Origin: Adenanthera pavonina
Taxonomy: Eukaryota; Streptophyta; Magnoliopsida; Fabales; Fabaceae
Length of the DNA stretch: 64,000 nucleotides
NCBI GenBank assembly: GCA_026686845.1
Contig: JAIVEN010000013.1
Span: 17,070,001 to 17,134,000 of the forward strand
Direction of reading: 5' to 3'
Part shown: piece after piece, positions 47,370 to 59,461 of the stretch
How positions within the stretch are numbered: the first letter of the stretch is position 1
Layout of the letters: each line of letters opens with the position of its first letter
The notes under the pieces: model-generated
Seen by the model: only the letters and a program-made list of their open reading frames with translations
The model's database searches: none
What the model was told of the DNA's origin: nothing
Translations under genes and position numbers: made by a program

Positions 47370-47381
47370 GCTATAATACCA
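47370..47381 (-). other. Primer-binding site of Sire3 (mutated)
   Basis: On the minus strand TGGTATTATAGC, two bases inside the LTR end, 10 of 12 identical to the usual TGGTATCAGAGC. It confirms that 47384-49930 is the 5' LTR of a minus-strand element. Confidence 0.75.
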
Positions 47382-47383
47382 CT

Positions 47384-49930
47384 TGTTAGGAATACTGGCT
47401 TCCCAAGAGAGGGGTTGAATTGGGAAGTATGAAAATTTTCTACAAAAATACAATATAACAGTGAAAGCAAGAGTTTGCAGAGAAATATAGTATGATGAAG
47501 AATAAATAAATAAGAGATAAGGGAAGAGAAAACTCAGTAGTTTATCCTGGTTTGGTCCAATCCACTTGACCTACATCTAATCCTCAAGCCACCACTTAAA
47601 ATTTTCCACTATTAGAAAGAATTCAGTGAGCTTCTTGCAATGCCACAGTACACTACTTGTGCTCTATTCTAATAACATTAAAAATCTCTTAACACTCTTA
47701 CTAGTAGTTCTCTCAATCCCTTTGTGAATCTCCTCACAAAGAATCTCTCTTTCAAATGAAGAAAATATTTTATATAGAAAGTTTGATGCAAGTATACTAG
47801 GAAGCATGGAGCAAGCTCAAGATATTGGAGAAAAGAAGGCTAAACATGTGATCCAAAAGTTGAAGACAATTGATCCATTATAAGGCATGGGAGGCCCAAT
47901 GACGAGATCAAAAACTAAGGCAATGAAAGAGACCTTGAATGGTGTGGTCAATAAGCAACTTGAGATGGAGCCTTTGCACTTAAGTCAATTTGAAGCCCAA
48001 GAGCACAACAATGGCATGATTATGTTATCATATATAGAAGTTTAGATTTGAGCCCAAAAATCAAGCCCAACAAAAAAGAGCTTACTTAAAAAGCCATGTG
48101 ATTCTCTTAAAGAGCATTTGACTTGGGGATTAATGGGCCTAATTAGTATTAATTTCATTTTTATAATTATGGCTAAACTTTGTTAATTAATAAAGTCCAA
48201 TTAGTTCATTAGTAGTTTTTTTGATAGCTCACTTTGTAAATAAGCATGTCATGTGCCAAACATGTGATTTCATTAATGTGGTGGCATGTTTATAAGGGCT
48301 TAGGTCTTATTTTATTATTTTCTTATGAATTTTCATTATTTTATTTTAGGGTTTTAATTTACTAGTTTTCTAAGTCTAATAGGAGTGTTGTCTGGGCCTA
48401 AAGTCTCCTAATCCTATTAGGATTACTTGAGCCCAAATTAATTAGGTTTTCTAGGCTTATTAGTTTAAATTTTACCTTGCCTATTTAAGGCTAACTTTCA
48501 TATGCGTTTTTAAGATTTGAATGATTACAGTTTCAAACTTTTGTGAGTTTCTCTTGCATTTTTTGAATGCTATGATGAAACTATGACTTATCAAGGAATT
48601 GGCCAATCCATATGGCATCACCGGAACTAGGGTTCAAGAGACTAGTTCTCTTGAGTTCTAATTCATCAAGACCAACATCTATCTATCTTATTTCTTTATC
48701 TTGGCTTTCTTTTGCTTCTGTTCTTGTGCATTTTCGTTGTTTTCTTTACTGTCTAGTCTTTGTGTTCCTTGTTTCGCAAAGATCTGGATGTCTTACGCAT
48801 CAAAGTGGGTTCTTTGGATTGATTCCATAAGGGTTCACTTATCAAAGTTATAGAACAATAAGTGAGGTGTGTAGGTGAAAAAGCTTTGACTCAGAAATTC
48901 AGCGAAGTTTTGCAATATCAGACTTAAATTTGTTACCCATAACGTTAAATGAAGTTCTATTTATAGGTTTGTGGCTTAGCTAGATGTTAGACACAAGATC
49001 TAGATGTTAGGGACATTAACCAATGGTTACTCTGCAAAAAGAGTTGTTCACCAACTATATTAAATGTGTTTGACATACAAAAATTCAAATTTTAGAAATC
49101 AACAGATGAATTTCACAGAGACAAAAGGCTAAATGCTTTAACATTGAACATCAAAATTCATCTATTACAAAATGACATTCGAATTTCAAGTTTGCAATAG
49201 TTATCCCATGTTAGTTTATACGAATTTTCATATTGGAAGTGAGTCTAAAGAGATTGAACAATTGTCTTAAGTTTACACATAGCACTTCAAAATTCAATTT
49301 CAGAAGCTGAAATTTGTCTATCAGAGGCATGTTCAATATGACACAAAAGTTCTTCATTACAAAGTTCAAACTTTGAACTACCCAAGTTCATTTGTTAGAG
49401 GCATCCTCCAATAAGACATACAAGTTCTCATTTTGAAGTTCACACTTTGAAGCTCAAAGTTCGTTTGTCAAAGGCTATAACTTTGAACTCACTTTAAACT
49501 TCACCAACATTCGAATTTTAACTAAGCTTCATGAAAATTTTGCATACTTTCACTAACCATGCTTACCCTGAAATTTGAATTTTACAACCAAAATTCATCT
49601 ATTAGAAATAAAATCTCCGTAAATTCGAATTTTACTAAGCAAAGTGTGAATTTTGCACATAATAAATATGAGTCAAATAGCAAAATTCATATGTCAGCTA
49701 ATTCTAATAAATGTTAACATTATATAACTTTAAAATAACTCGTTTAAACACTGTGGTAACCTAATTAAGTAAGATTTAAAGCTTTTTACCTAGGTCCATA
49801 GTAAGAAATCCTAAAAACTAAATCTTCACTTGATCTTCACTGGATTTCTTCAGTTTATCCTTTCATACTCCTTTGTTACTCTCATTCTAAACTCTAGTTG
49901 TTTGGAATCATCAAAACTTCTAATCCAACA
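47384..49930 (-). repeat. Sire3 5' LTR, with a foreign insert
   Basis: LTR sequence at 47384-47779 and 48849-49930 (about 1.5 kb in total). The plus-strand start is TGTTAGGAATACTGGC and the end CTTCTAATCCAACA. It shares motif arrays and order with the solo LTR at 33589-44972. About 40 bases of LTR around the insert are missing compared with that relative. The right end adjoins AAGAA inside a gypsy LTR; the partner duplication would be left of the window. Confidence 0.85.
47780..48848 (+). mobile_element. 1.07-kb insert with gypsy (Tat/Athila-like) pol-end fragment
   Basis: Foreign to the LTR around it. It is bounded by the 7-bp repeat TATAGAA (47773-47779 and 48849-48855). Near the left end it encodes GPMTRSKTKAMKETLNGVV (about 47889-47945), a motif known from just before the 3' LTR of Tat/Athila-type Ty3 elements. 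The rest is AT-rich with gcccaa and gggcc runs and no open gene. The ends show an imperfect inverted pair (TTTGATGCAAGT at left, ACTTATCAAA at right). It could be a small non-autonomous retroelement or a captured fragment; I cannot decide. Confidence 0.5.
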
Positions 49931-52166
49931 AAGAAAAGTGATTGGACCATAGTAAAATATATTTTGGATCAAGATAATTATTTTGGGCCAAAAGTAATTG
50001 TTGGAGAACCCTGTATTAATTTAATAACATCTTCGGCAAAAACAATTAATTAGTATAGGTGAACTCAATCGGTAAAAGATATTTTGGTCCATAAAAGTTA
50101 TTAAAGTAATTTTTGACCAAGAATAGGACAAGTGGCATGCTATAGCTACTGTAGGACCTCAATCGAATTAGTTAAAAGCTTTATTTACAAAAGTAACCAA
50201 AGTTGACAATTAAAGTAACCAACGTTAATTTTTTTATTACTTTATCCCTTTAAATACTTAATTAAGTTAATAACTCATCTTCTTTAGCCTATTTTCATGT
50301 CTGAACCAGAGGAGAAAGAGGGAGAAAAGGCATGAAACTTAAAGCTCAAAGGGAAAAACAAGAAGCAATCTCAAGGTCCCAAACTTCCCAAGTAGGTTTC
50401 TATGACTACTATGTTGAATATACTTGAGTATTGTGGTGTTTTATGGATTATTTCTCTTCATTTTACATTTGAAAGTTTCAACCTAGAGAGATAGTAGAGA
50501 TAGAAAATGGAGTTATGAAGAAATCACATCATGAAAAGTCATAAAAATCCTTCAAGATGCAAGAATATGCCACTAGATTGCAAGTTTGTTAAGTTACAAT
50601 TTTTCTACAATTTCCCTAATTTTCTGCCTATTTAGGGTTTGTAATTGTAATATCCTAAAATTTTTACTGGATGTTCAAGGCTCAATATCTTAAAATCTAT
50701 AAAAAATTTACAAAAGTGGGTATACACTATTTTACATGAAATAAGATAAAGAGGTCTATTATCTCGATGAGAAAGAAAAAGGAGAAAATGATGATTTTAC
50801 TCTTGAAAAAAAAATAAAAAAAAAGAGAGGAGACAATGGCAGTGGACGTGTGCGGATGATAATGGAAAATTTATGAATTTTGGGAAAAATTAGACCTAAT
50901 GGCCCAAAAGTTTTAAAATTTATATGTTTGCCTTGAGTTATGAGCATTTTTGTAAATATGAAAAATTATAGTCGAAGTAATCCTCTTAATGAGCTAATCC
51001 CAGTGGAATATAGTATCTAATTTATTAAGATCAAAAAAATATTTATTGGGCAATTAGGGTTTAATATTAATGTTTTATCCAATAAAAGTCAGTCTAGATT
51101 GTAGGAAAAAATATTATTAATTCAAGAAAAAATAGTGGGCTATGCTAAAATATATTTTGGGTTAATATAATGATTTTTTATCAAAATTTGTTGTTGGATA
51201 ATCCTGTACTAATTTAATGATAATTTTGGCAAAAATACTCAATCAGCATGAATAAATTTAATTAGTAAAAGGTATTTTAATCTATTAAATTTATGAAGCA
51301 ATTTTGGGGTAAAAATAAGGAAAAGTGGCATGGAACAAGCAGCTTGGACACAAAAGGAATTAGTTAAAAAGCTGTTTGCAAAAGAAAGGCAAAAGGTCAA
51401 ATGAAAAAGCTACTTTAACCCTAAATATCCCTTAATTACTTTAATAAACTTCACACTTCATCTTCTTCAGCCCACAAGCACATCTAAATAGAGGGAGAAG
51501 AGAGCCAAAACCATTGAAAAACTAGGATAAAAAAGGGAGAAGAAAAGCCCAAGGTTTAGTCTCAATTTTTCAATGTAATTTCTAGCAACTACTTTCTTGT
51601 GATCTCTAGTGTTCTAGAAGAATTTTGAGGACTACTTTCGGCTATTTTGCTTCTATAAACTTCAACATAGAGAGCTAGTGGAGAGAGAAAATGGAGTTAT
51701 GAAGAAATTAATCCATGATAAGTGAAGTATAGGTCATAAGACGAAGGAATATAACATAAGATCACAAATTGACTGGGTAGTTATTTTTCTACTTTTTTTT
51801 ATAAATTTTCTGCCTATTTAGGGTTTGAAAGGAAAGTGAATTTCATGATTTTGACATCAAAAATGGATTCCTTGGATCTAAATTATGTAAAAATAAGTAT
51901 GTTGCACAAGTAAGGTCAAGTGGAAATCAAATTGGAAATTTAGGGTTTTGTTGCAAAATTTTTGAGAGTGACCCAAAAATCAGTAGCTAATATCATTATT
52001 TTATGATACAACAGGATCCAAAGGAGTATTAGAAGGCTAAAGGAAGTGTCCACAAAGTCTTGAGTTCATTGGAAAGCTGGAAGGTAGTTAACTAACCCTA
52101 TTATGCATATATATTGTTATTGTTGCCATTATGCTTACTAGATGTATTTGTTGATTGAAATGATGT

Positions 52167-54613
52167 TGTTCGGTTTGATTGGTCACCCAAGAGAGGGGGT
52201 GAATTGGGTGATACAAGATCTTCACCCTTTTTAAATCACAACCCAATTTCACCAAGTGTGCAACAAAACAGGGATGAACAGAGAGAGTTAAGTGCAGCAA
52301 TTGAATAAAGAAGATGAAGAATAATACACAACAATTTATACTAGTTCAATTTAACTACTTGGCCTACCTCCAATCCCTAAGCCACCACTTGAAATTTTCC
52401 ATTATATCCCACAGGTTTGATCTGTGCACCTATGAAACCTTGGTACATCCCACAAGTTTCAGTAGGCACTTGTAAAGCTACTCTACCCATACCATTACAA
52501 GATGTATAAATCCCTTAAGGTTTCCCCACGCTAAAATTCTACCCAGAATATGTAGAATGAAATGTTTACAGAATGAAAAATCTCTTGAAGAGTAGATAAT
52601 ACATTAAAAGCTCACTCTATTGAGATGGGTTTTTCAAACAATGTTGAGATAGAAAGAATTTACAAATTGTTGCAGCATTTTCGCATTAACTATCTTTTGA
52701 TTGTTGCCCATAAGTTCAAATGATGTTCTATTTATAGATTTGTGGTATAACTAGACATTAGCTACAAGATTTATCCGTTCGAGACGTTACCCAGTGGTTA
52801 CTTTGCAAAACTATTCGTTTACCAACCGCATTTAATGTGTCTGACATCCAAATTTTGAATTTTAGGGTGTCAACAAACGAATTTCATAGAGACCATAAGT
52901 TGAAGACTTTAATGTTGAATTTCAAAGTTCATCTATTCAAAAGCAAAATTCAAATTTTGATTCTTCAAAATATTTCCCATATTAGAACATACAAAATTTT
53001 CAAGTTTAAAGTGCTTCTGTTAAGTGTGAACAATTGTTTCATATTGCTATAGTGTACTCAAAATTCAAATTTTAGAGGCCTAAAATTCATCTGTTAGAGC
53101 TCCACTCAATATGACATGAGTTCTTCCTTCCAAAATTTGAATTTTGAAGGCCTGAAATTCATCTATCAGAGCTCAGCTCAATGTAGCATAGTTCTGCTCT
53201 TCGAAATTTGGATGTGAAAATTCATCTATTTGATGTTTCAGAAGCATTTTCATATTCTGGAGATTTGAAATTCATCTATCAGTGGCAAGATCAACATGAC
53301 ACAAAGGTTTTCTTCGAAATTTGAATTTCGGAGGCTCGAAAATCATCTATCAGTGGCAGAACCTCCATAACTTCAAACTTTGCACTATGGTTGGAAAGCT
53401 CTCAATGTTGACTTTCAAATGAAATAAGTTTTACTTAAAAATCAAATGTATTCTATGAGATATGATCAAAATAATGATAAGAGATCAAAACTAAAAATCC
53501 ATCTCTCACTACTTAACTTTAAATGATCATAACTTTTTCATATGACCTTTATTTTGACTGAAATAACCTTCTTTGAAAAGATTATTAAGACTAGTTTCAT
53601 ATAAAATAAGTTTTACATCAAAGCCATATTTATTTTGAGAGATATCTTAAAAAAACCAAATCAAATGTCAAACTCTAGATTCTTGAAAACCAGATTTTAC
53701 TATGTTTAAAAGTAAGGATGTATTACTTTGATAACCAAAACTTCTTGAGCTAGTCAAATGTAATTGTAAATCATTCAGTTTCATTCTAAAGTTTGAATTT
53801 TTAAATCAAAGTTTTTCTATCAAAGGGACTAATTTTGAACTTTTTTTACACTTTAATATCAGACAAACTTTGATATGACTTCAGACTAATTTTCCATTTT
53901 TCACAAATTATATTTGACTCAAAATTTGAATTTCAACCACCTGAAATTCATCTGTCAGATGTAACATCTCTGTAAATTCGAATTTTAGTTACCAAAGTTC
54001 AAATTTTCAACAAAATACTCAAGCATTAACTTCAAAATTCGTCTGTTAGTCAATGTTTTTCTACTTTAACATATGCTAACATCATATTTACTTAATCTAA
54101 CTCATTTAAAACATATGGTAACAAGATTAAGTAATTTTCAAAGATTAATCTTACCTCTAGACTCAAGTGAAAACAAAATATACCTAGTGACTAGGTCGTC
54201 AAATGTTGAGTTCCACTTCCACTTGGTCATTTCCTTCTTGGCATGCTCTCTTCTGATCATCCATTTTTGGAACATCCTTTATCTTCTTTCTTGAGTGAGG
54301 TATGATATTGATTTCCATTTCTATATTCCAGTACTTACTCTTCTTACTTGGACCATCCTATATTTAATATAGTATACTTACAAACCAAGTAGTTAATCCA
54401 GTTTATATATTCAACTTATATTATTCATTATAAAAGTACAGTGGACATATTTGTATATAGCATGATATATGCATTATAACTATAATTAAATACATGCTAA
54501 TGCACATTTTGCTTCTTTAAGGAACATTATATATGTCAGATACATATGATGGATTTGTTCCTTATTACTCTATATTTGTCATCATCAAAACTTATATTAT
54601 ACTAAACTTTACA
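52167..54613 (-). mobile_element. Divergent Sirevirus-like solo LTR, minus, TSD GATGT/GATAT
   Basis: 2,447 bp, longer than the other copia LTRs here. The plus-strand start TGTTCGGTTTGATTGGTCACC is followed by CCAAGAGAGGGGGTGAATTGG, the reverse of the family's LTR end; the right end is CAAAACTTATATTATAC...TTTACA. Flanks GATGT (52162-52166) and GATAT (54614-54618) differ by one transition. TTCATCTGTCAG and AAATTTGAATTT motifs recur between 52850 and 54040. A distinct Sirevirus subfamily is likely. Confidence 0.82.
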
Positions 54614-55559
54614 GATATTGTGTGATGATATGGATTGATTGACTGTGTTGTTTGAAGGGTATTTGGCCCTGGAAATTTCATTATTTTAAGGGGAGATGTT
54701 GCCCAAATTTTTAGAAATTAATTGTGCACAATTGACTTTAAATGAAAGCTTAATGCATTTTCATGAAAGTTTGTAATGTATGATGATATATGAGCATGTA
54801 TGGTAGTTGCTATTGAGATTCTTTGAATCTCACCCCTTTCTAAATGTCTAACATTATAGATCCAAGTTATGGCAAGGCTTCCCAAGAGGCAAAAGAAAGG
54901 GAGAAAAAGGTTGCTCATTAAAATGAATTGGCTTTCCTTGGTGTTTTGTATGGAGCATCTTGCAAAAATGATGTGTATGATTTTAGGACTCTACTTGAAT
55001 GTAATTATGTCTATCTAGATCTAACATAATGTAGTATGCAAAGTAGAGACATGAAATGGCCATGTATGTATATATTAAGGTGTATTTTGCAAAAGTTGAA
55101 TGATGTAAGTGGACATTCTGAGCACTGTTTGAGAATATGTATACTGTATGGAACTTCTAATGTATAATACATAAATGCTTTATATGGTTGTAAACTAGAC
55201 ATGAATATCATTCCATAGACACCAAGATCACTCAAATTGGAGTTGTGTGTGAATTATGATGAATTTCCAAATTTGTGTTAGAATCAGGGATTTTCAGAAA
55301 TTGACATTGCTACAGTAAAGTTTATATGAATTTACTATACAAATTGGTTAAGTACTTACTGTGTTCAATATTTTTTTTTATGTAGGGAATCTTCTAAGCC
55401 ATTTTTGGAGACTTAAATCACCTCAATATGATTTTTCTTGATTTAGTTATAAATTTTCAAAATTTTTTGGGTAAAATGAGATTAACCAAAGGAATAGTAC
55501 CCGAAAATAAAAACAAATTGTTTAAGTTATTTTATGCAATCATGCATTAATGGACTTGA

Positions 55560-57244
55560 TGTTGGAGATTCTGCCTTAGGTCAATCATTGTATTATGAAC
55601 ATTATACTTTGTTATGAAAAGGAAGATGTTTTTTCTTACGTTATTATATTGTTTGTATGTTTTCTTTATAATAATATCCTTGGATAAATTATTTTATCCA
55701 AAATGTCCCTCGTTAATCATCTTTGTGGGAACAATGATAAACTAAGGTTAGTATGATTTTGATTGATAATTATGTGATAATTATTTATGAAGATACAAAT
55801 CACAATCATTAGCTCCTGTTAGGGAATAGGTGCTAAATCGACCTGTCATGAGATAACTGCATAGATCAAGTCATAATCATATCTCATATATAACCGTGCC
55901 ACTAAGTCCTCAGACCTGAGATCACCATGGCTTCCTACTTGGGGATCACTATACTTTGGCATGGTCAAAAGTCACTTTTAATTGGGAGATCATAAAAGCT
56001 ATGATCGGGCATAGTGGAACTCGTGTGGAGGAAAGTGAATGATCAATATCGAATTTGTCCCTCTAATTAATGGAGAGATATATTTGAGCCCCTTGATGAG
56101 TGAGACTGAGAAATGCATGGCCATGCTCGAATGGAAGAGTTTCCATTTGTTATGTCAGTCTACTCAGAGATCGAGAAAGTGATGGTCAAGTAAAATGAGG
56201 GTGATGTTTCCATGTCTCATACTTGACCTGTATATCATGAGAGAAAAGGGATGTGATCGGGTTATATGATTGGTTACATTGGATCACCAATCTCATACAA
56301 TTTGGATAATCACAATGTCTTGCTAGAGGCCACTTGTGACTTATAGGCCTAATAGTGTTATTAGCCCACTGCCAACATCATATGAGCCTAAAGGGTCGCA
56401 CAAAAGAATAGGCCAATTCGAGCTAGAGTGTCCATATTCATTGAATCTATAATGTGTCTAGATTTAATAAATTTAATGTTCAGTTTGGGGTGATTGAATT
56501 ATATATATATTTGATATATATATATTATAAAATTCAAAATACATATATGTTTGATATATTGTATATTTGATATATATTATATTTTTCAAAATATATATAT
56601 TGTTCAAATTAATTTAAATGAATTAGTTTTAAATTTAATTCTATATGATAGATTTAAATTTAAACTAATGTCATAATCTAAATTTGATTTAGATTGGATT
56701 CTAAATTTGAATTTAAACCAATAATCTAAATTTAATTTGTATGATAAATTAAATTTAGATTCGATTCTGGATACAGATTAGATAGTTAGTTTAAATTGAA
56801 TCTATTAGATAGATTTAAATTCAAATTAATCTATTTAATTAATATTTGATTTAGTTTAAATTATTGATTTAAATTAAACAAATACCAAATCCTATCTATA
56901 TATTGATATAGACTAGGATACAGAATCAATACAAATTTTGGAATCAGCCTAAAGAGAGAGCAGCCGTATGAACAATGAACAACGAGGGCATATGGACTGT
57001 ATGAACGTACACAAACAGAGGTGCTAGCATGCCGTTCAAGTTAGACTCACCATTTGTGTGGAAACCAGTAGAGGGAGCTGACTAGTCGCATTAGTTCCTG
57101 GGGTTTGACAAAATGAAAAAGAACACCAAGGGACGCACTGGAGGTAAATTCTTTGTCTACATCTCAATCTAAACAATATTGATATATCCATGGGAGGGAA
57201 TTTCTTGATAGTTTTTCGCTGCGTGTGTGCTGAAATTACCATCA
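55560..57244 (+). mobile_element. Solo LTR, TGTTGG family (third copy), TSD CTTGA
   Basis: 1,685 bp. Starts TGTTGGAGATTCTGCC and ends GAAATTACCATCA (mutated CCAACA). Perfect CTTGA repeats stand at 55555-55559 and 57245-57249. Same layout as the copies at 400 and 704, with an AT-rich zone at 56490-56930. It is the third independent solo LTR of this family and lacks the expanded minisatellite. Confidence 0.9.
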
Positions 57245-58942
57245 CTTGAATAGGGTCTAATACATGGAAATGAGCCTAAGTATAAGGTGTGACAGTAATA
57301 GGAAGGGAATTTCATGATTTTGACTCCAAAAATGGATTCCTTGGGTCCAAAATAGGTTAATACAAGTAGGTTGTACAAAGAAAAACCAAAGGAAACCAAG
57401 TGAAAATTTCAAGTTCAAGTTAGAACCTTATGTTGTAGGTCATTGATGTAGTAGCTAATGGCCTTTCTTTATGATACTTTAGGGTTCAAGGAAGTGTAGG
57501 AAGATCAAAGAAAAGGTGTACAAGGTTTGGAAAGTAAAGGAAGGCTATAAGGTAGTAATATACCTATCTATGCTTATGTTATCATATTTGATGTTTCATG
57601 AAGTTATTGCTATGACATGTGTATAATCATGTTTTGTGATGATTTGCATTAATTGGCTGAGCTATTTGATGAGGTTCATAACCTTTGAATGTCCAATTTT
57701 TAAAATGAAACTCTACCAAAATTTTTATGAAATTTTATGGCACTAAATGTTTAAAATATTTGATGTATGATTTCAAGATGTTTCTGACTCGAATGATTAT
57801 ATGGTTACATAATTGGGTAATTATTACTAAGATTCCATGAATCTCATTCCTTCCAAATTACCATTATGTTAGGGCCAATATATGAAAGAAGACAAGGCGA
57901 GTGTAAGAGGAATGAAGAAGATAAAGATGGATAACTTGATTTTTATAAGTTATAATATGATGTTATGAAATTATGTTCTAATTTATGTATGAGGTGTGAA
58001 CTTTGTAATTATGCATGATCATGTACTTTCTAATTTATGTATGTTAATGGTTTATTTTGAAAAGTATATGAATGAGAAAGCTTATTTTGACCCTTGGTAA
58101 GTAGATGAGTTACTGATTAGACCAAACAGGGGATGATGTATGTGTGTTATATATGCTCATAAATTAGATAGAATAAAGTTTTCAAAGAACTAAAGATAAC
58201 TCAATTTGGCTCAGTACACAATTTATAATAAATTTTCAAATTTAGAGTTCAGGACAGGACAAGTTGGAAAACTGGAAGCTTAAATCATAGATACTGGAAA
58301 TTTCAAAAGCCATTATAAAATCATACATAGCTTTGAAAATTCAGTGGTTTACATTTATGAAAATACCTGTGATTTAGGTTTAATAAACCACTAGTTTGAG
58401 TGTAATTGAAGCTATATAAAAGGAGTTATTTTACTAAAATTGTTCTAGTTCAAGTTAGGTTATGATCCTTAGAGGTTCTAGTTAATGCTATGTCCTATAT
58501 ATATTGAATAAATGTACAAGAAAAATTTAGAGCTTTCATATGACATAAAAAATACAAGAATTGACTCAAGATATAATAAGATATGAATTTTTAAATTTAA
58601 GGTCAAATTCCTGAAAAGACATAAAATGACTAAATGTACATTAAAATTTAAGAATTAAATTGTACAAATTGGTCTAGTAAATGACATTAATCATATTTTT
58701 TCCATGTGGAGAATGTTTTTAGCTAGTTTTAGAGGCATGAATCACCTTCATAAAATTTTTTTAAATTTAGTTATGAATTTTTAAAGTTTGGTCAGTACAA
58801 GGGAAAATACCATATGAACAGTAACTCGAATTTTTGAAAATTCTGTTTTACAAAAGTAAGTGATTCAAGCTTCTAATCAAGTATTAATGGACTTAAATGA
58901 AGTCTAATGCATGGGAAATAAAGCTAAAAGTAAGGTGTTACA

Positions 58943-59461
58943 CATTTCATTAAAAGAGGAAGGTTATTTTTAAAAGCATTGGAAAAATATTTTAATTATA
59001 TTGGATTTTTCTCAAATCCTAAGCCATCAAGCTAGAAACTAAGGGCTAAGATTGCATTTAACACTTTTGCCCTTGCTTCCAATTGCTAAAATGGATTGAG
59101 AGACATTATTTTCAGATATGAAAGGGAATTTCATGCAAAACCAGATCCTCCACCTTTTCTCATCTTGTTCTTCCACTCTCTCAAAAACCCTAGCAAACTC
59201 CATCCATTTCCATCGATTCTTTTACTTTCTTCTATCAATTTCCACTATTTTCTCACCTTTTCTTCCATCATTCACACAAAATTCATCCTTATCCTTGCTT
59301 AATCAAGTCTGAAGAGTGGCTGGATCCAAGTGGAAGAAGAGTTAAAAATCATCAAATTGATTGAGCAAGGATCAACACAATTTTCATCTTCATCTTTATT
59401 CTTCATGGGCATAGCTTGGAGTTCCTTCTTCCTTTGGGTTGCAACATGTGTTATGGCATTG
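58943..59461. other. Spacer between two gypsy LTRs
   Basis: 519 bp of non-coding sequence. The middle is pyrimidine-rich (ctctcaaaaaccctagcaaactcc, then runs of TTTC/TCTT), a look common in plant LTR leaders and gene 5' ends. I see no assignable feature; it may be another old LTR. Confidence 0.4.

Larger units (their letters stand above)
26036..49930 (-). mobile_element. Sire3: minus-strand Sirevirus, truncated by gypsy A
   Basis: Three blocks form one element: 44973-49930 (5' LTR, gag, protease, integrase start), 33422-33588 (integrase core end) and 26036-27561 (integrase tail, reverse transcriptase). The integrase coding sequence continues across the solo LTR at 33589-44972 and across the CACTA element at 27562-33421, proving they are later insertions. 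The left end stops inside the pol gene exactly where gypsy A ends (26035), so its RNase H, envelope-like gene and 3' LTR should lie left of the window, beyond the start of gypsy A. The right end CCAACA at 49930 adjoins AAGAA inside a gypsy LTR. Confidence 0.85.
50646..57294 (+). mobile_element. Gypsy solo LTR, TSD GTAAT, nested in a gypsy LTR
   Basis: Starts TGTAATATCCTAAAA and ends TAAGGTGTGACA. Perfect GTAAT repeats stand at 50641-50645 and 57295-57299, and the host reading TTTAGGGTTT|GTAAT|AGGAAGGGAATTTCATG continues across. Without its two inserts (52167-54618 and 55560-57249) it is about 2.5 kb. No pol or gag is present, so it is a solo LTR. Orientation from the TGTAATAT start and the GGTGT.ACA end. 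Confidence 0.88.
49931..58942 (+). mobile_element. Outer gypsy LTR, right remnant (host of Sire3)
   Basis: LTR sequence at 49931-50640 and 57300-58942, interrupted by another LTR of the same family. 49946-50640 parallels 51150-51825 of that inner copy (for example gaaaatggagttatgaag, tttctgcctatttagggttt). The right end is AAGGTGTTACA at 58942. The left part was split off by Sire3 at 49931 and lies outside the window. No coding sequence is seen. 57300-58900 is non-coding LTR sequence, including the conserved end block (gaatgtttttagctag...ctaatgcatgggaaat). Confidence 0.75.

Noticed and set aside
54073..54294. 73-codon open frame within the long solo LTR
   Set aside because: Located in LTR sequence, hydrophobic by composition only, no relatives in the other LTRs.
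59096..59312. Two overlapping open frames of 64-68 codons in the spacer before gypsy B
   Set aside because: Pyrimidine-rich sequence read in two frames, with no motif; typical of LTR leader DNA.
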